This document shows, piece by piece, positions 56,501 to 64,000 of a stretch of DNA of 64,000 nucleotides. The DNA lies in contig JASISA010000001.1 in NCBI GenBank assembly GCA_031771865.1, positions 1,984,001-2,048,000 of the forward strand. The letters are read 5' to 3'. The notes beneath the pieces were generated by a model, which saw only the letters and a program-made list of their open reading frames with translations, made no database searches and was not told where the DNA came from. How positions within the stretch are numbered: position 1 is the stretch's first letter; every line of letters begins with the position of its first letter. Position numbers and translations under genes: made by a program. This stretch comes from Nothophaeocryptopus gaeumannii (Eukaryota > Ascomycota > Dothideomycetes > Mycosphaerellales > Mycosphaerellaceae).

Positions 56501-57306
56501 CGCGATGTTGAGGCTTCGCCGTCTCGGACAAGTCGCTCATTAGATGCTTCTCGAGCAGCAGAAAGCGAAACGTTGCAGCAATGATCCCTTCGCTTGACTG
56601 CAGGGGTCTTCGTTATTGTGGTGCCTGCCGTGCTTGGTTTAGAGGCCGCTTTTGAAGGAGATGCAGATGCCGAATTTACGAAGAACGCTTTCCCAGTATC
56701 GAGCGGCTCAACTGTGGACTTAATGGAGCTCGTAGGTGGCCTGCAAATCGTGCTGTCGAGATGAGCTTGACGCCGCTGCTTCCGAAGCTCCCTCCCGCGA
56801 GATGTTTTGGATGACGCTGGACGTGCTTGGTTGGGAACATGTTCGTTTCCAAGCGTAGCAGGCGCCTCGGAAGTAGCGGCATTGGTGTGACCCTCGGTGT
56901 TCTCTAGTGGGAGGAGCGTACGTGTGTACTGAGCACACGCCGTCAGCTCTTTTGCAAGGAACAGTTCATTGTCGTTACCGAGCTCAGCATGCTTTCGCCT
57001 CTGGATCCTCTTGTTGAACCACGTTGCAAGTTGTTCCATACTCTCAAGAGCAGTCTCAGTGTTCAAGCTGGTGACCTGCCAGGGTCGGAAAGGGACATCG
57101 TCTGGCATCACCTCCATGGTCATGCCAAAGGCACATTCGTTGAGTCGACAAGACAAATACTTCATGCGAGCGAACACCGGTAGGTCCAGCATCAGAAGCC
57201 CATAGCAGTAACCTTTCTGAATGAAGCATGCCAGGTCTGCCATCAGCTCCGAGACTTCGATGTAGCTAGCCCAGAAGAGCTGATCGGCGACGGAGGAGGT
57301 CGCCAT
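53539..57306 (-). CDS. Large low-complexity protein with two zinc-knuckle-like motifs, unknown function
   Basis: Single exon, 1255 residues, start at ATG 57306 (MATSSVADQLFWASYIEV); the frame is open 49 codons further up but that part looks like leader. Residues 1-125 are well structured by composition (DLACFIQKGYCYGLLMLDL, AFGMTMEVMPDD). Then comes a long Ser/Thr/Glu/Pro-rich stretch. Two similar motifs occur, CLFCNGPGHGPTEDC and CTFCRGAGFGPEDDC, a C-x2-C-x4-H-x5-C zinc-knuckle-like pattern in which the second has Phe in place of His. A second ordered block lies after them (DAFVELCSQPGKVLSLIPDVHTTVQ). The end has a coiled coil (EIEFLNQKIETLQAQLDQLQ). I do not recognise the family. Nucleic-acid binding is only a suggestion. 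Confidence 0.8.
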   Translation of the reverse strand: MATSSVADQLFWASYIEVSELMADLACFIQKGYCYGLLMLDLPVFARMKYLSCRLNECAFGMTMEVMPDDVPFRPWQVTSLNTETALESMEQLATWFNKRIQRRKHAELGNDNELFLAKELTACAQYTRTLLPLENTEGHTNAATSEAPATLGNEHVPNQARPASSKTSRGRELRKQRRQAHLDSTICRPPTSSIKSTVEPLDTGKAFFVNSASASPSKAASKPSTAGTTITKTPAVKRRDHCCNVSLSAAREASNERLVRDGEASTSRRSSTAEQVDVWHAFPATTGIPSSAKTPIPVASNGSTNLTVEEKEGLHNAESPTVSKSTPEQGVQMPSTKPRRVHFDLPDKESSEQPTDSATVQDERDENLYEVTPPRSPKPAMRKFYKTPSAQQHTKAADLAKEEARAFLNASKDETSQNDVAQHDVDQDPVNQEQDGAQSVARIEEPSQRHANRADDGICLFCNGPGHGPTEDCPAAEKLGSWKKVEEGGEPKANGTTQPLVGQDHSHQKAVAVQTDPQAEEPAQTYGKESTKSKCTFCRGAGFGPEDDCLAAWARALSSNKNGDSAVLEATRENARSSELKVKLETTTVGQPDVWIGFPAKATPSGVQASADITNQPSIDGAKPSSVPPPTGLKEASSAPAADQQLEASVSPAGSNSGQSIVDGVASPHDLRPLPDDAEHAPHVLDGARLRSRCGVDDDDAFVELCSQPGKVLSLIPDVHTTVQIGHGARADFQPQQYIDASILEFPGIKFIKLVHPFCSQEIKALDFDTLRYIGIVLEERLQTGEGSHVYGELTTRRKEKIAKNAERTSLEIVQSELGCRAFELGRAVNAESDLPDNSSPGRGRSSRRPESHEPEGEHASVPGESSTYDLESGESTVLPKGPVYRHPLSTQLDNNSVRLHITVPLRNGVGIVNVRAVATRDDPPPGQEQAQAQVEEPQEPVLVNLPEVIPELEAARTPPEATEVVNDPRRHGAEVAAPNQGNDTTIAEENIISAHGDDEAAPPTVAYSEAPTVSTCSSSSYPSIWTTGPEPPEVAQAAAIGLRPVLTNANLQAFPAEIEFLNQKIETLQAQLDQLQRDSNKNNLPKNPRTDEQTKHHYQYLVGQHDLIDTSSQSAHDASECPTSLDLEGGIVTDVARRQTPEPLDYTGSRHPDAHERYLNQVGAAQPQAGPSNNKKQTSPLRSSRGRKRIEDSQRQESMPNHYESGCSGRDRLNLEKVRRGGAGMVYPDNLDLDGADDSGDETPSFVPRISVL

Positions 57307-57666
57307 GTCTTGGTGCTGTGCTGTTGGGTCAATCAATGGCAAGGATACAAGAGGTGTGTTTCGCAGTCGAGGTCGTCGATGGTGGGTGTTCGAGTATGGT
57401 GGATGCCGTTTGGGCTGCACTGGACACCCTAAAAAGACATGGAGGACAAGCATATTGCCAAATTATACCTGTTTCACTAGCAGAATCGATGCCTTCGTGA
57501 AGACTCTCAAGCGTGGCAAACATTGCCTGAGTTATGAGCGTGATCAGTTCATACCGACAGCGTGTGTAAAGGATTGGCTGAGTGACGACTCTTTAGCAAT
57601 ATGGTATGAGGTGGGTATCGTAAAGGAGAAAAGCCGCTGGTCACACTTGTCGCCATGATCGTCATG

Positions 57667-58517
57667 CTAGTACAGGTAAGGCACAAACTTGTACGGCGTC
57701 TTCTTCTCATACTCCTTGAACTTGTCGCCGTACTGTCAACTTTGTCAGTGTAATCCCGTGAACTATGCCGGCCACGACCGCTTCTCACCTTTTCCTCCAT
57801 GTAATGCTGGTGAACTGGTATCGTCATGCGTGTGAACTGCAAAGTGAAGAGCGCCGCCACGGAGGCACTCCATATCCATCCGCCTCCCGCAAGTGCATAG
57901 CCTGCCCTCCACATCGTGTACCCAAAGTAATTGATGTGTCGGGACAGGCTCCACAGTCCACCGCCGTAAACTTGTCCCTTGTGTGCCGGATCTTTCTTCC
58001 AGTTGTATCGCTGTTGCTCTGATATCCATTCGATAGCGAGTCCCGCGCCATATAGTATTGATCCTAGAATCAACGGGGTTTGAGGGAAGTGTTCACCGTT
58101 CACACTGGCCGATGTCTGTGCGCAGACGAAGAACAGCGTATTGAGCGAATTGAACACGAAGTTGAAGGCTCCGACTTGGAGACCCATTGTAGCGGGCATG
58201 CGCTCCTGATTGAGAGCGACCACCCAATAATTTTGCTTGATCATGGAGCCCACAGACATAGCCAGAAGGATCGTTCTGTAAGGCGAGAGTCCGATACGGT
58301 CGAGCGGCGTATTCGTGATGAGCGGCGGCCCTGGAGGAAGGGTTCTCCCTCGCAGACGTTGGATGAGGCCTCTCCCCCAGTCATGGTTGAGGAACTGATA
58401 CTGGACGAAAGGATCGATGAGTCGCGAGCCGACGAAGGACGCGGTGCCTGCGAAGTCCGTACGCTTGTCGCCGCGCTGTATGCCATCGTATTTGGCTGAC
58501 TTCTCCGCGTACGACAT
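57667..58517 (-). CDS. DUF1295 family membrane enzyme (steroid 5-alpha-reductase C-terminal-like)
   Basis: Two exons, 57789-58517 and 57667-57732, intron 56 nt; 264 residues. Several membrane helices (YRTILLAMSVGSMIKQNYWVV, GAFNFVFNSLNTLFFVCA, LILGSILYGAGLAIEWI). The signature GLWSLSRHINYFGYTMWRAGYAL corresponds to the SAM- or NADPH-binding region of DUF1295/ICMT-like proteins (usual form WxxSRHPNYFGE), with Ile in place of Pro and Tyr in place of Glu. The end DKFKEYEKKTPYKFVPYLY is typical. Members act on lipids or sterols in the ER; substrate unknown. Confident of the family. Confidence 0.88.
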
Positions 58518-58872
58518 GTCAGCGAAAGTCTCAAAGACGTGTTAAGGATGCTACCGATTGAGGATGCTAAGTGAGAAGCTCCATGAAAGATCGACCTTCA
58601 GATATACGGCTATGATGTCTTTGCAGGAAGCCATCCCATCTTCGCTTGGCACTTGCTTCTTCGAAACTCTTGCCCTCGACGCCTGAACCATTCTTTCGCC
58701 ACCACATCACAAGGCCACAAACATCGGGTTCCTGCATATTCGCCAGAATCTAGCAATCCCCATGCTCACTAGCCAAAAAACCAGTGCAAATGCACCACGT
58801 GTCGGGGCCGCTTTCAATTGTCTTATTAGCTCCAAATCTCCGCGAATATCGCATTTGACTCATCCTTCTTAC
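58518..58872. other. Intergenic
   Basis: About 355 bp; nothing supported. Confidence 0.4.
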
Positions 58873-59118
58873 TTACACCTTCGCTGACCAAATCTCTAGT
58901 TTCTGGATGCTGCCCTGATGTTCGTAACATTGTTTGAGACAGTCGGGGTCGTTGCTTCTCTGTACGCAGTACGGTTTGTTGTTGACAGCTACACAGCCTT
59001 TTGAACCATGCTCTAAACACGGGTCGAGATCCCGCTTGCAGCATTTTGTGCCGATGTGCCAGCCCGATGATAGGGGAAGCAGAAGTGTAGCGATTGTTGC
59101 TAAGCCCAAGAGCTTCAT
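58873..59118 (-). CDS. Small secreted cysteine-rich protein
   Basis: 81 residues from ATG 59118, with a signal peptide (MKLLGLATIATLLLPLSSG). The mature part has seven cysteines within 45 residues: TKCCKRDLDPC, KGCVAV, PYCVQ and DCLKQCY. The frame upstream is open (to 59247) but the hydrophobic signal marks the start. The stop TAA overlaps a donor-like GTAAGT, so a further exon is possible; an odd number of cysteines would fit a missing end. Effector- or antimicrobial-like by size and composition; no family recognised. It sits at the edge of the transposon-rich right flank. Confidence 0.6.
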   Translation of the reverse strand: MKLLGLATIATLLLPLSSGWHIGTKCCKRDLDPCLEHGSKGCVAVNNKPYCVQRSNDPDCLKQCYEHQGSIQKLEIWSAKV

Positions 59119-59506
59119 AGTATCCGACAAGAGTCTTGTAATTCTCGGTTCGATAAGGTAAATTGACATGGGTAAGGAGGAAGTCGTACGTATGATAGCG
59201 ACCAGAGTATGCGTAGTTGCACGTACTTGATGTCTATAAATGACCAAGTAGGGCAGGTCTTCGGAGGGAATTAAAAGCGCTCATATTCTAAGGGAGGGCT
59301 TCCACAACTTCTATTACTGTGCTATGCAGGTAGTCGTGCCCACTCGGCTTTTTCCGAATCCTCCATCACACCGTAGTAGTAGTTAGCAATATATCGTTCT
59401 ACGCGTCATTTCTCGCGCTACAATACCAAACCAGCCTCGGAGGTGTCGCTTAGGGTTAGTAGCCAGCTTAATTCGCGTTCCTTTGACGTCGTCGCCGCCG
59501 TCTACT
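59119..59506. other. Intergenic, left border of the transposon-rich region
   Basis: About 390 bp; from about 59375 the sequence belongs in style to the repeats that follow (TAG-rich). No terminal repeat could be identified. Confidence 0.35.
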
Positions 59507-61021
59507 ATGCCACCGAAGCGCAAGGCCGCGGCCTCGCGTAAAGCCCGAGAGAATGAAGAAACTGCTGCAGCACAGGCTAGTAAGCGTCGCAAGGGCAAGA
59601 GCAAGGTGACTACTAGGGCTACTAAGGAGCCTGAAGAAGAGGGTGAAGATGAAGACGCTGCGCAGTAGTCGTAGCTGGATAACCAGATATTGGATAGCAT
59701 GCGAGAGCCTGCTAGCGCAGACGACGAGGAAGTGGTTGATGCCAATAACGAGGACGCAGACGCGGAGCAAGAACGTGAGCAAGTAGACTATACCTACCTT
59801 TGTCAGTACGTGATTGTCTGCGGTAATAAGCAACTGTATACAAAGGCGAATCCCCGAGCCCGCCGCTTCTACGGGCACTGGTTTTGCGATAAGTTCAGAG
59901 ACTGGTTCAATAACTGGGGCCAAAGATATGATCCTGAAGACTATTACGAGCCGGACGACGCAACGCTGGAGGCTACATATGAACGTCAGCCGAAGAAGGA
60001 CGTTTATATAACGTATATGGAGGATGAGGGAAGGACACAATACCTGGACGCACTCGCTATGCTGGATAGCTAGTACGATAACTACAAGAAGGGCTTGAAG
60101 ATCACTCTTACTTGGTACGTGAAGGACAAGCGGCCGCCTGTTACACCTACCGCACGTCGTGCTGGTGGTCAAAACGCTCCTCCGAGCTCTCAAAGAGTCA
60201 CTGCTACTCAGCGCCAGCTCAATGACTATCGTCGGATGCGGCAAGAAGAACGAGACGCCGAGCAGCAGTCGCAATCAAACGCGCGTGGTCAAGGCGGTAG
60301 TCAAGACGGCGGTCAATCGCAAGGCTAGTCGTAGGCTGAAGAAGGACAGCAGGATGAAGATAACGGCGATTACGGCGCACAGTTGAAGCGCGTGTGGGCG
60401 TGCAAGAAGCCTGACTGCATGAACTACGGTCAGTGGTGCTTCTATAGCGGTCCAGATATTCCGGAAAACCACACTCTTATATATAGAGAGGTTATGATCG
60501 ACTGGGCAGGCGGAATTCGAGATAGTGACCGCAGGGCTCCGGACAATCGCGTGTCGTTGTTCAATCCAGGCCCAGCCAATATCTCCAACATGTGGAAGCA
60601 AAAGAATCGAATGGTTAGAGCCCAGGTAACTGGCAATCCGTACAGCGCGAGGGCGAAGGCATCTGTCGCTATTGCCGCTCCGCCTGTAATCCACAACAAC
60701 AACAACATATATAATAATCCAGCGAAGGAGCTAGAACCGAGCATATCAAGCCCGTTACGCAGCTCGCAGCCGGACTACACTTTCTTCGACCCAAGGGACG
60801 AGAGACGGCTTTTCTTCGACTGGTTGAGACAGCGCTCCTTCTAGGGCCAAAGGTTAGAGGATGTAGAGCATATTGAGCGTGTATTTGAAGATAAGGAGCT
60901 TAGGTTGAAGAGATATATGAATATAAGCTGCGAGAAGTGGATAGATCTCGGGTTCAAGGAGGGAGAATAGGAGTATTGGCGGGCAAGCATGAAGAAGTAC
61001 GATCGCGAAGGTCGGCTTTGA
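59507..61021 (+). pseudogene. Repeat-associated ORF of 504 codons, unknown family, seven in-frame TAG
   Basis: One frame from ATG 59507 (MPPKRKAAASRKAR) to TGA 61021, with TAG at 59666, 59672, 60071, 60326, 60332, 60842 and 60968, no TAA, no internal TGA and no frameshift. The first 60 residues are Lys/Arg rich (nuclear). A first ordered block contains YTYLCQYVIVCGNKQLYTK and RRFYGHWFCDKFRDWF; a Gln/Arg-rich linker follows; then a cysteine cluster VWACKKPDCMNYGQWC (C-x4-C-x6-C) and a C-terminal helical block (RLEDVEHIERVFEDKELRLK). It resembles accessory proteins of fungal DNA transposons in layout, but I cannot name the element; it may be a cargo or DNA-binding protein. All seven TAG sites fit Gln. 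Confidence 0.7.
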
Positions 61022-61442
61022 GCTTCGGTGAATTTTTGTACAACCACGCAACGTAGGCATATTACGAAAAAGGGAACGGAGGATCCGATATATATATAGA
61101 GCCGAAATATAATTTTTCTGTGATGCATATATGATGTTGTGCGATGTTTTGGATGGGTATTGGCTGCTGAAGTCGAAGCTGAGAAATACGGATTTATGGC
61201 TCCGAGCACCTCCGAGCGAAATCCGGACAGCACCGATTCCACGTCCTTTCGTTCTTTCTCGACAACGCGCTGTCCGTTGGGCTTTGGTCAGGACGGCTGC
61301 TTGTCTGTACGATCTTGGCATCGAGCGCTAGGCGGCTAGAGGCTGTTTTTGCGACGCTGGAGTCCTATAGAAGAGCCGTACTCCCGCCTAGGACCCATGG
61401 GGAGAGAAGGTCGAGAAATCGGTAGAATTTTGTAAGAGGCAG
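61022..61442. other. Spacer inside the transposon-rich region
   Basis: About 420 bp between the 3' ends of the unknown ORF and of the Tc1-like transposase; AT-rich at 61085-61135. No gene and no clear terminal repeat. Confidence 0.35.
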
Positions 61443-62459
61443 CTAATCATGATATCCGCAGGCCCAGAACCAAGCAGGGGCATGTTCAGCTGTATCAACT
61501 TGCTGGATTGCATGCTGTATAAAGTGTCCAAACGTCTCATATGCTACAGCCTCTTTGTAGTGCTTTCTGATCCATGCCTTTAAAGAATTGAAGGACATCT
61601 CGATAGGGTTGAGGTCCGGTGAGTAAGGAGGCAGATATCTCAATATGATATCGTGTTGGTCGTATAGATCTTGTACTGTAGACTGTAATGAATAGACGCG
61701 TTGTCCATTACAAGAAACATGCCAGGCTCTAGTTGTTTGAGGACAAAGAACTCTAGCCAGTCTTCGAAGTCGACTTGCTTAATAGATCCTTGATATATCA
61801 AGGGATCGTCTAGGTAGCCGTTTGAAGTGATAGCCGGCAAAAGAGACCATCTTTTTGAGCGCTTAGATCCACCTAGATCTTTGCAAGGCGTGTTAACTGC
61901 AGAGTAGCCGTATTTGCGCTAGCCGGTGCGCTCGTTCGACGCACTCTCGTCCACAGTACAGACTCGCTTCATAGGCATGCCCTTTTGTAGGTATTTGAAG
62001 CTGTCTCGCACCTCCTCATTCCTCTCTAGGGCTACCCTCTGCGCCTTCTTCCTTGAAAAGTTCCTTCTCTTTATAGTCCTGCTAATAGTGGATTCGGTCA
62101 CGATAATGTCGAATTCGTCGTATACAAACCAGACAATCTCGTCCTAGATAGGCGGTGGGCTTGTCCTTGAGAAGGCGATTACTAGGTCCTCTTGCTCGAT
62201 CGAGAGGGCGCGCTAGGCCCTTCTTCGCGAAAGTCGGGTACGGCTCGTTGAATAGACTAATATTAGTCTTTAGTTTGTCAATGCAGCGCCTGCTGATGTT
62301 GGTACTACGTGCAGCGCCTCTGTTTGAGAGTCCCTCTGCCCAGAGGTCCTTTAGCTGCTGGATTTGGTCCGGAGGCACCTAGTTTTTGGCCGGCAACGCG
62401 TGCGTCTGCCCTTTTTGCTACTCAGGCTCTTTACCGCGGATACGTAGGAGGTTGCTCAT
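61443..62459 (-). pseudogene. Tc1/mariner-like transposase pseudogene
   Basis: Reads from ATG 62459 (MSNLLRIRGKEPE) to TAG 61443. The helix-turn-helix part is DQIQQLKDLWAEGLSNRGAARST; the middle has IVWFVYDEFDIIVTESTISRTIKRR and VCTVDESASNERTG (first Asp); the catalytic end has FLVMDNASIHY (second Asp) and YLPPYSPDLNPIEMSFNSLKAW (third acidic residue). Broken by four internal TAG codons (near 62420, 62381, 62145 and 61921) and by frame changes near 62160 and 61690. Cut-and-paste transposase, inserting at TA in this family; terminal repeats not identified. Confidence 0.88.
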
Positions 62460-62745
62460 GATATTAGGACGCGTAAATATAGTGTAGATGTGCTGTATAG
62501 ACGTGTTTTATTACAAAGTAGCTATCTAGTAGGACTCGAAGTTGAGGTGCGGGTGTAGCCGCGGCTGGGCACGACTACTTGCATGGCGTAATAATTAGAA
62601 GGTTTCCCGGCTTGGCGCACAACCCTATATGGCGCACAGATACCTGCACACCAACCACCTACCTTTGTAAGTGAATAACTCAGCCAATTCCTAACCGAAT
62701 CACATGAAACTCGGGAATCTGAGTGAACTTGATATGCTCTTTAAT

Positions 62746-64000
62746 TTAGGATAGGTCAAAGCCTTGGAGGTACTTTGGCTGCCTCCTTATACGCCCTGAT
62801 CTGCTAGCTACTAGGTTTTGAGACTTCTTGCTTAGTATGACTACTACATCTTCATTTTAGGGCTATTCAAAGACAACACGCCTTAGGGGGTTCTTTACCT
62901 TCTTAATAGACTCCTTAAGGTTAGTATCTAGCTGTTTGTTAGCTTGGTTAACTTCCTTTTGCCTTTCTTTCCTTGCTTTCTTAGTAGTAGCTTTCTCTTT
63001 CTTCTCCTTTACCTCGTATTGCTTTTGAATAGCCTTTAACTACCGAGCATTAGCTTGGAACTATTTCTCTACCTCCTTCTGAACTTTAGCTGCCTCTTTA
63101 GTAGCCTAATTAGTATCTTTCTTTGCTTCCTTTTTAGCTAATATCTCCTTTGCCCTAGCTACCTTGTTTAGGCTTGTAAAGATTGCTCCACTTTCTTCTT
63201 TAGCCCTAACTAGCTTAAAGAGCTTTTGGCCTCGCTTTCTACGCTTCTTTTATTTATATAGGGACTATAAAAGGGCGTCCTTTTCCCTCTAAAGTCTTAC
63301 ATTCTCTAAATAAAGGTAGGCAACTTTATTCTTTAGCTTCCTTACCTGTATATTATGTCTTATTATCCCCTTTGCTACAGCTCCTTTAACTATAGTTTAG
63401 ATCTTACTCTAGTTATTCAGGGATAAGGTAGAGTTGTTGGATCCCTTTAAGTTTAGCCTAGATGTCACGGGCGTGGCCCGGTGACACCTGAACACCTGGA
63501 TGCACGTGGTTTGGATGCTTGGTAGTGTACCAAGCATCCGGATGAACTTCGGCCGAGCCTCGGGGCTCGACTAGTATCATGTGACAGAGCCACGTGACTC
63601 TGCCAAGACCCGGAGAAGAGTTTCTTCTCGACGCGCAAAGATCCGGTCTTCGACTCTTTGCGCTACGTCCTGTCAATAGGATTGACCTATATGGTTAATA
63701 CAGTGTCTATCCAACCTGTCCGTAGCTCCCTGTACCGTTTGTGATTAGCAACCTACTTCCCGACTCCGGCCCGTGACACTAGAGCCTACCTTATTGTTTT
63801 CTAGCTTCTTCTTCTTTAGTAGCTTTAATAGGACAATCTTAGGGTTATATAGATAGATACCTGTCTTTTTAAAGCTAAAGGTAACGTTTGAAGGGACTAT
63901 AATAAGGGACTAAGCTTCCTAAAAGAGCTAAAAGAATACACGCTTTATAATACCTATAAGACTATAGCTCTTTACTATAAACCTATCTAAAGCTTAGGAG
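62746..64000 (-). pseudogene. Pogo/Fot-type transposase, C-terminal part, many in-frame stops
   Basis: Two stretches either side of the LTR are in open frames apart from stops. Right part: SLIIVPSNVTFSFKKTGIYLYNPKIVLLKLL, the typical end of the DDE_1 domain (usual form: AFKKTGIYPYNP). Left part: a Lys/Glu-rich coiled coil (KDTN, ATKEAAKVQKEVEK, LKAIQKQYEVKEKKEK) ending SRSGRIRRQPKYLQGFDLS at TAA 62748-62746. About 13 stops in roughly 300 codons, TAG or TAA, never TGA. Most sit where Gln fits (for example between VRL and REKDALL); one between EA and SL fits Trp, which is conserved there in the family. No catalytic residues remain in the window. Confidence 0.75.
63463..63778. mobile_element. 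Solo LTR (316 bp) with 5-bp target duplication
   Basis: Begins TGTCACGGGC and ends GCCCGTGACA, a perfect short inverted border of TG...CA type. It is flanked on both sides by CTAGA (63458-63462 and 63779-63783), the 5-bp duplication made by LTR retrotransposon integrases. It is far more GC-rich than the Pogo element it interrupts. No coding sequence is attached, so the rest of the retrotransposon was lost by LTR-LTR recombination. Confidence 0.9.

Larger units (their letters stand above)
62628..64000 (-). mobile_element. Pogo-like (Tc1/mariner superfamily) element, partial, TAG-rich, split by an LTR
   Basis: AT-rich sequence running off the right edge. It codes on the minus strand for the C-terminal half of a Pogo/Fot-type transposase. 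The left limit is tentative: TATGGCGCACAGATACC at about 62628 follows TA and could be its terminal repeat. The element is interrupted by a solo LTR at 63463-63778. Confidence 0.65.

Noticed and set aside
55653..56540. Minus-strand 295-codon frame within the 1255-residue gene
   Set aside because: Shifted frame of the larger gene, Arg/Ser-rich shadow.
1..64000. tRNA or rRNA genes, CRISPR arrays
   Set aside because: Scanned by eye for B-box-like GGTTCGA contexts and for regular repeat-spacer arrays; none convincing, and CRISPR is not expected in a fungal nucleus.
59507..64000. True reassignment of TAG to glutamine in this genome
   Set aside because: Intact host genes here use TAG as a normal stop (for example the HAP5-like and WSC genes); C-to-T mutation of repeats is the simpler reading, although read-through in the elements was kept as a test.

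Overview
The window is nuclear DNA from a filamentous ascomycete. Genes have one to four short spliceosomal introns (about 50-120 nt, GT-AG), intergenic gaps are 0.3-2.9 kb, and the gene content (CCAAT-factor subunit with the fungal HapE-type N-terminus, Cut12-type spindle-pole protein, DUF1996+WSC secreted protein, STL-type sugar transporter) is that of Pezizomycotina. Dothideomycetes is my best guess, by inference only.

Layout. 1-3.4 kb: a minus-strand tandem array of at least five copies of a small Myb/SANT-like gene family, running off the left edge; two copies look intact, one carries an in-frame stop, two show only exon 1. 3.8-8.8 kb: a secreted DUF1996/triple-WSC protein and a membrane protein of unknown function. 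9.0-12.8 kb: a PIF/Harbinger DNA transposon with both ends, a 3-bp target duplication and both genes, each full length but interrupted by stop codons. 13-25.6 kb: DNA alkyl-cysteine methyltransferase, phytanoyl-CoA dioxygenase-like enzyme, PAN/Apple-like protein, sugar transporter, copper amine oxidase, Cut12-like protein. 28.9-41.4 kb: housekeeping genes, namely an RRM/R3H RNA-binding protein, Rpf1, glycyl-tRNA synthetase (with a possible mitochondrial start), HAP5/NF-YC, cytosolic malate dehydrogenase and TRAPP subunit Trs33. 43-47.8 kb: decayed sequence, including a GH32 invertase pseudogene. 47.9-58.5 kb: Yju2/CWC16 splicing factor, APC6/Cdc16 with an unexplained in-frame downstream ORF, a 1255-residue protein of unknown function and a DUF1295-type membrane enzyme, with two small cysteine-containing secreted proteins in this stretch and just beyond it. 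59.5-64 kb: a transposon graveyard (unknown 504-codon ORF, Tc1/mariner-like transposase, Pogo-like transposase split by a 316-bp solo LTR with 5-bp duplication).

The strongest unexplained signal joins the two transposon regions. In four unrelated elements, about 38 in-frame stops were counted by hand; they are nearly all TAG with a few TAA and no TGA, sit almost always where glutamine fits the protein, and lie in frames that are otherwise nearly free of frameshifts. The likely cause is C-to-T mutation at CpA (RIP-like). The GH32 pseudogene nearby shows ordinary mixed decay (TAG, TAA, TGA, frameshifts) and serves as a contrast.
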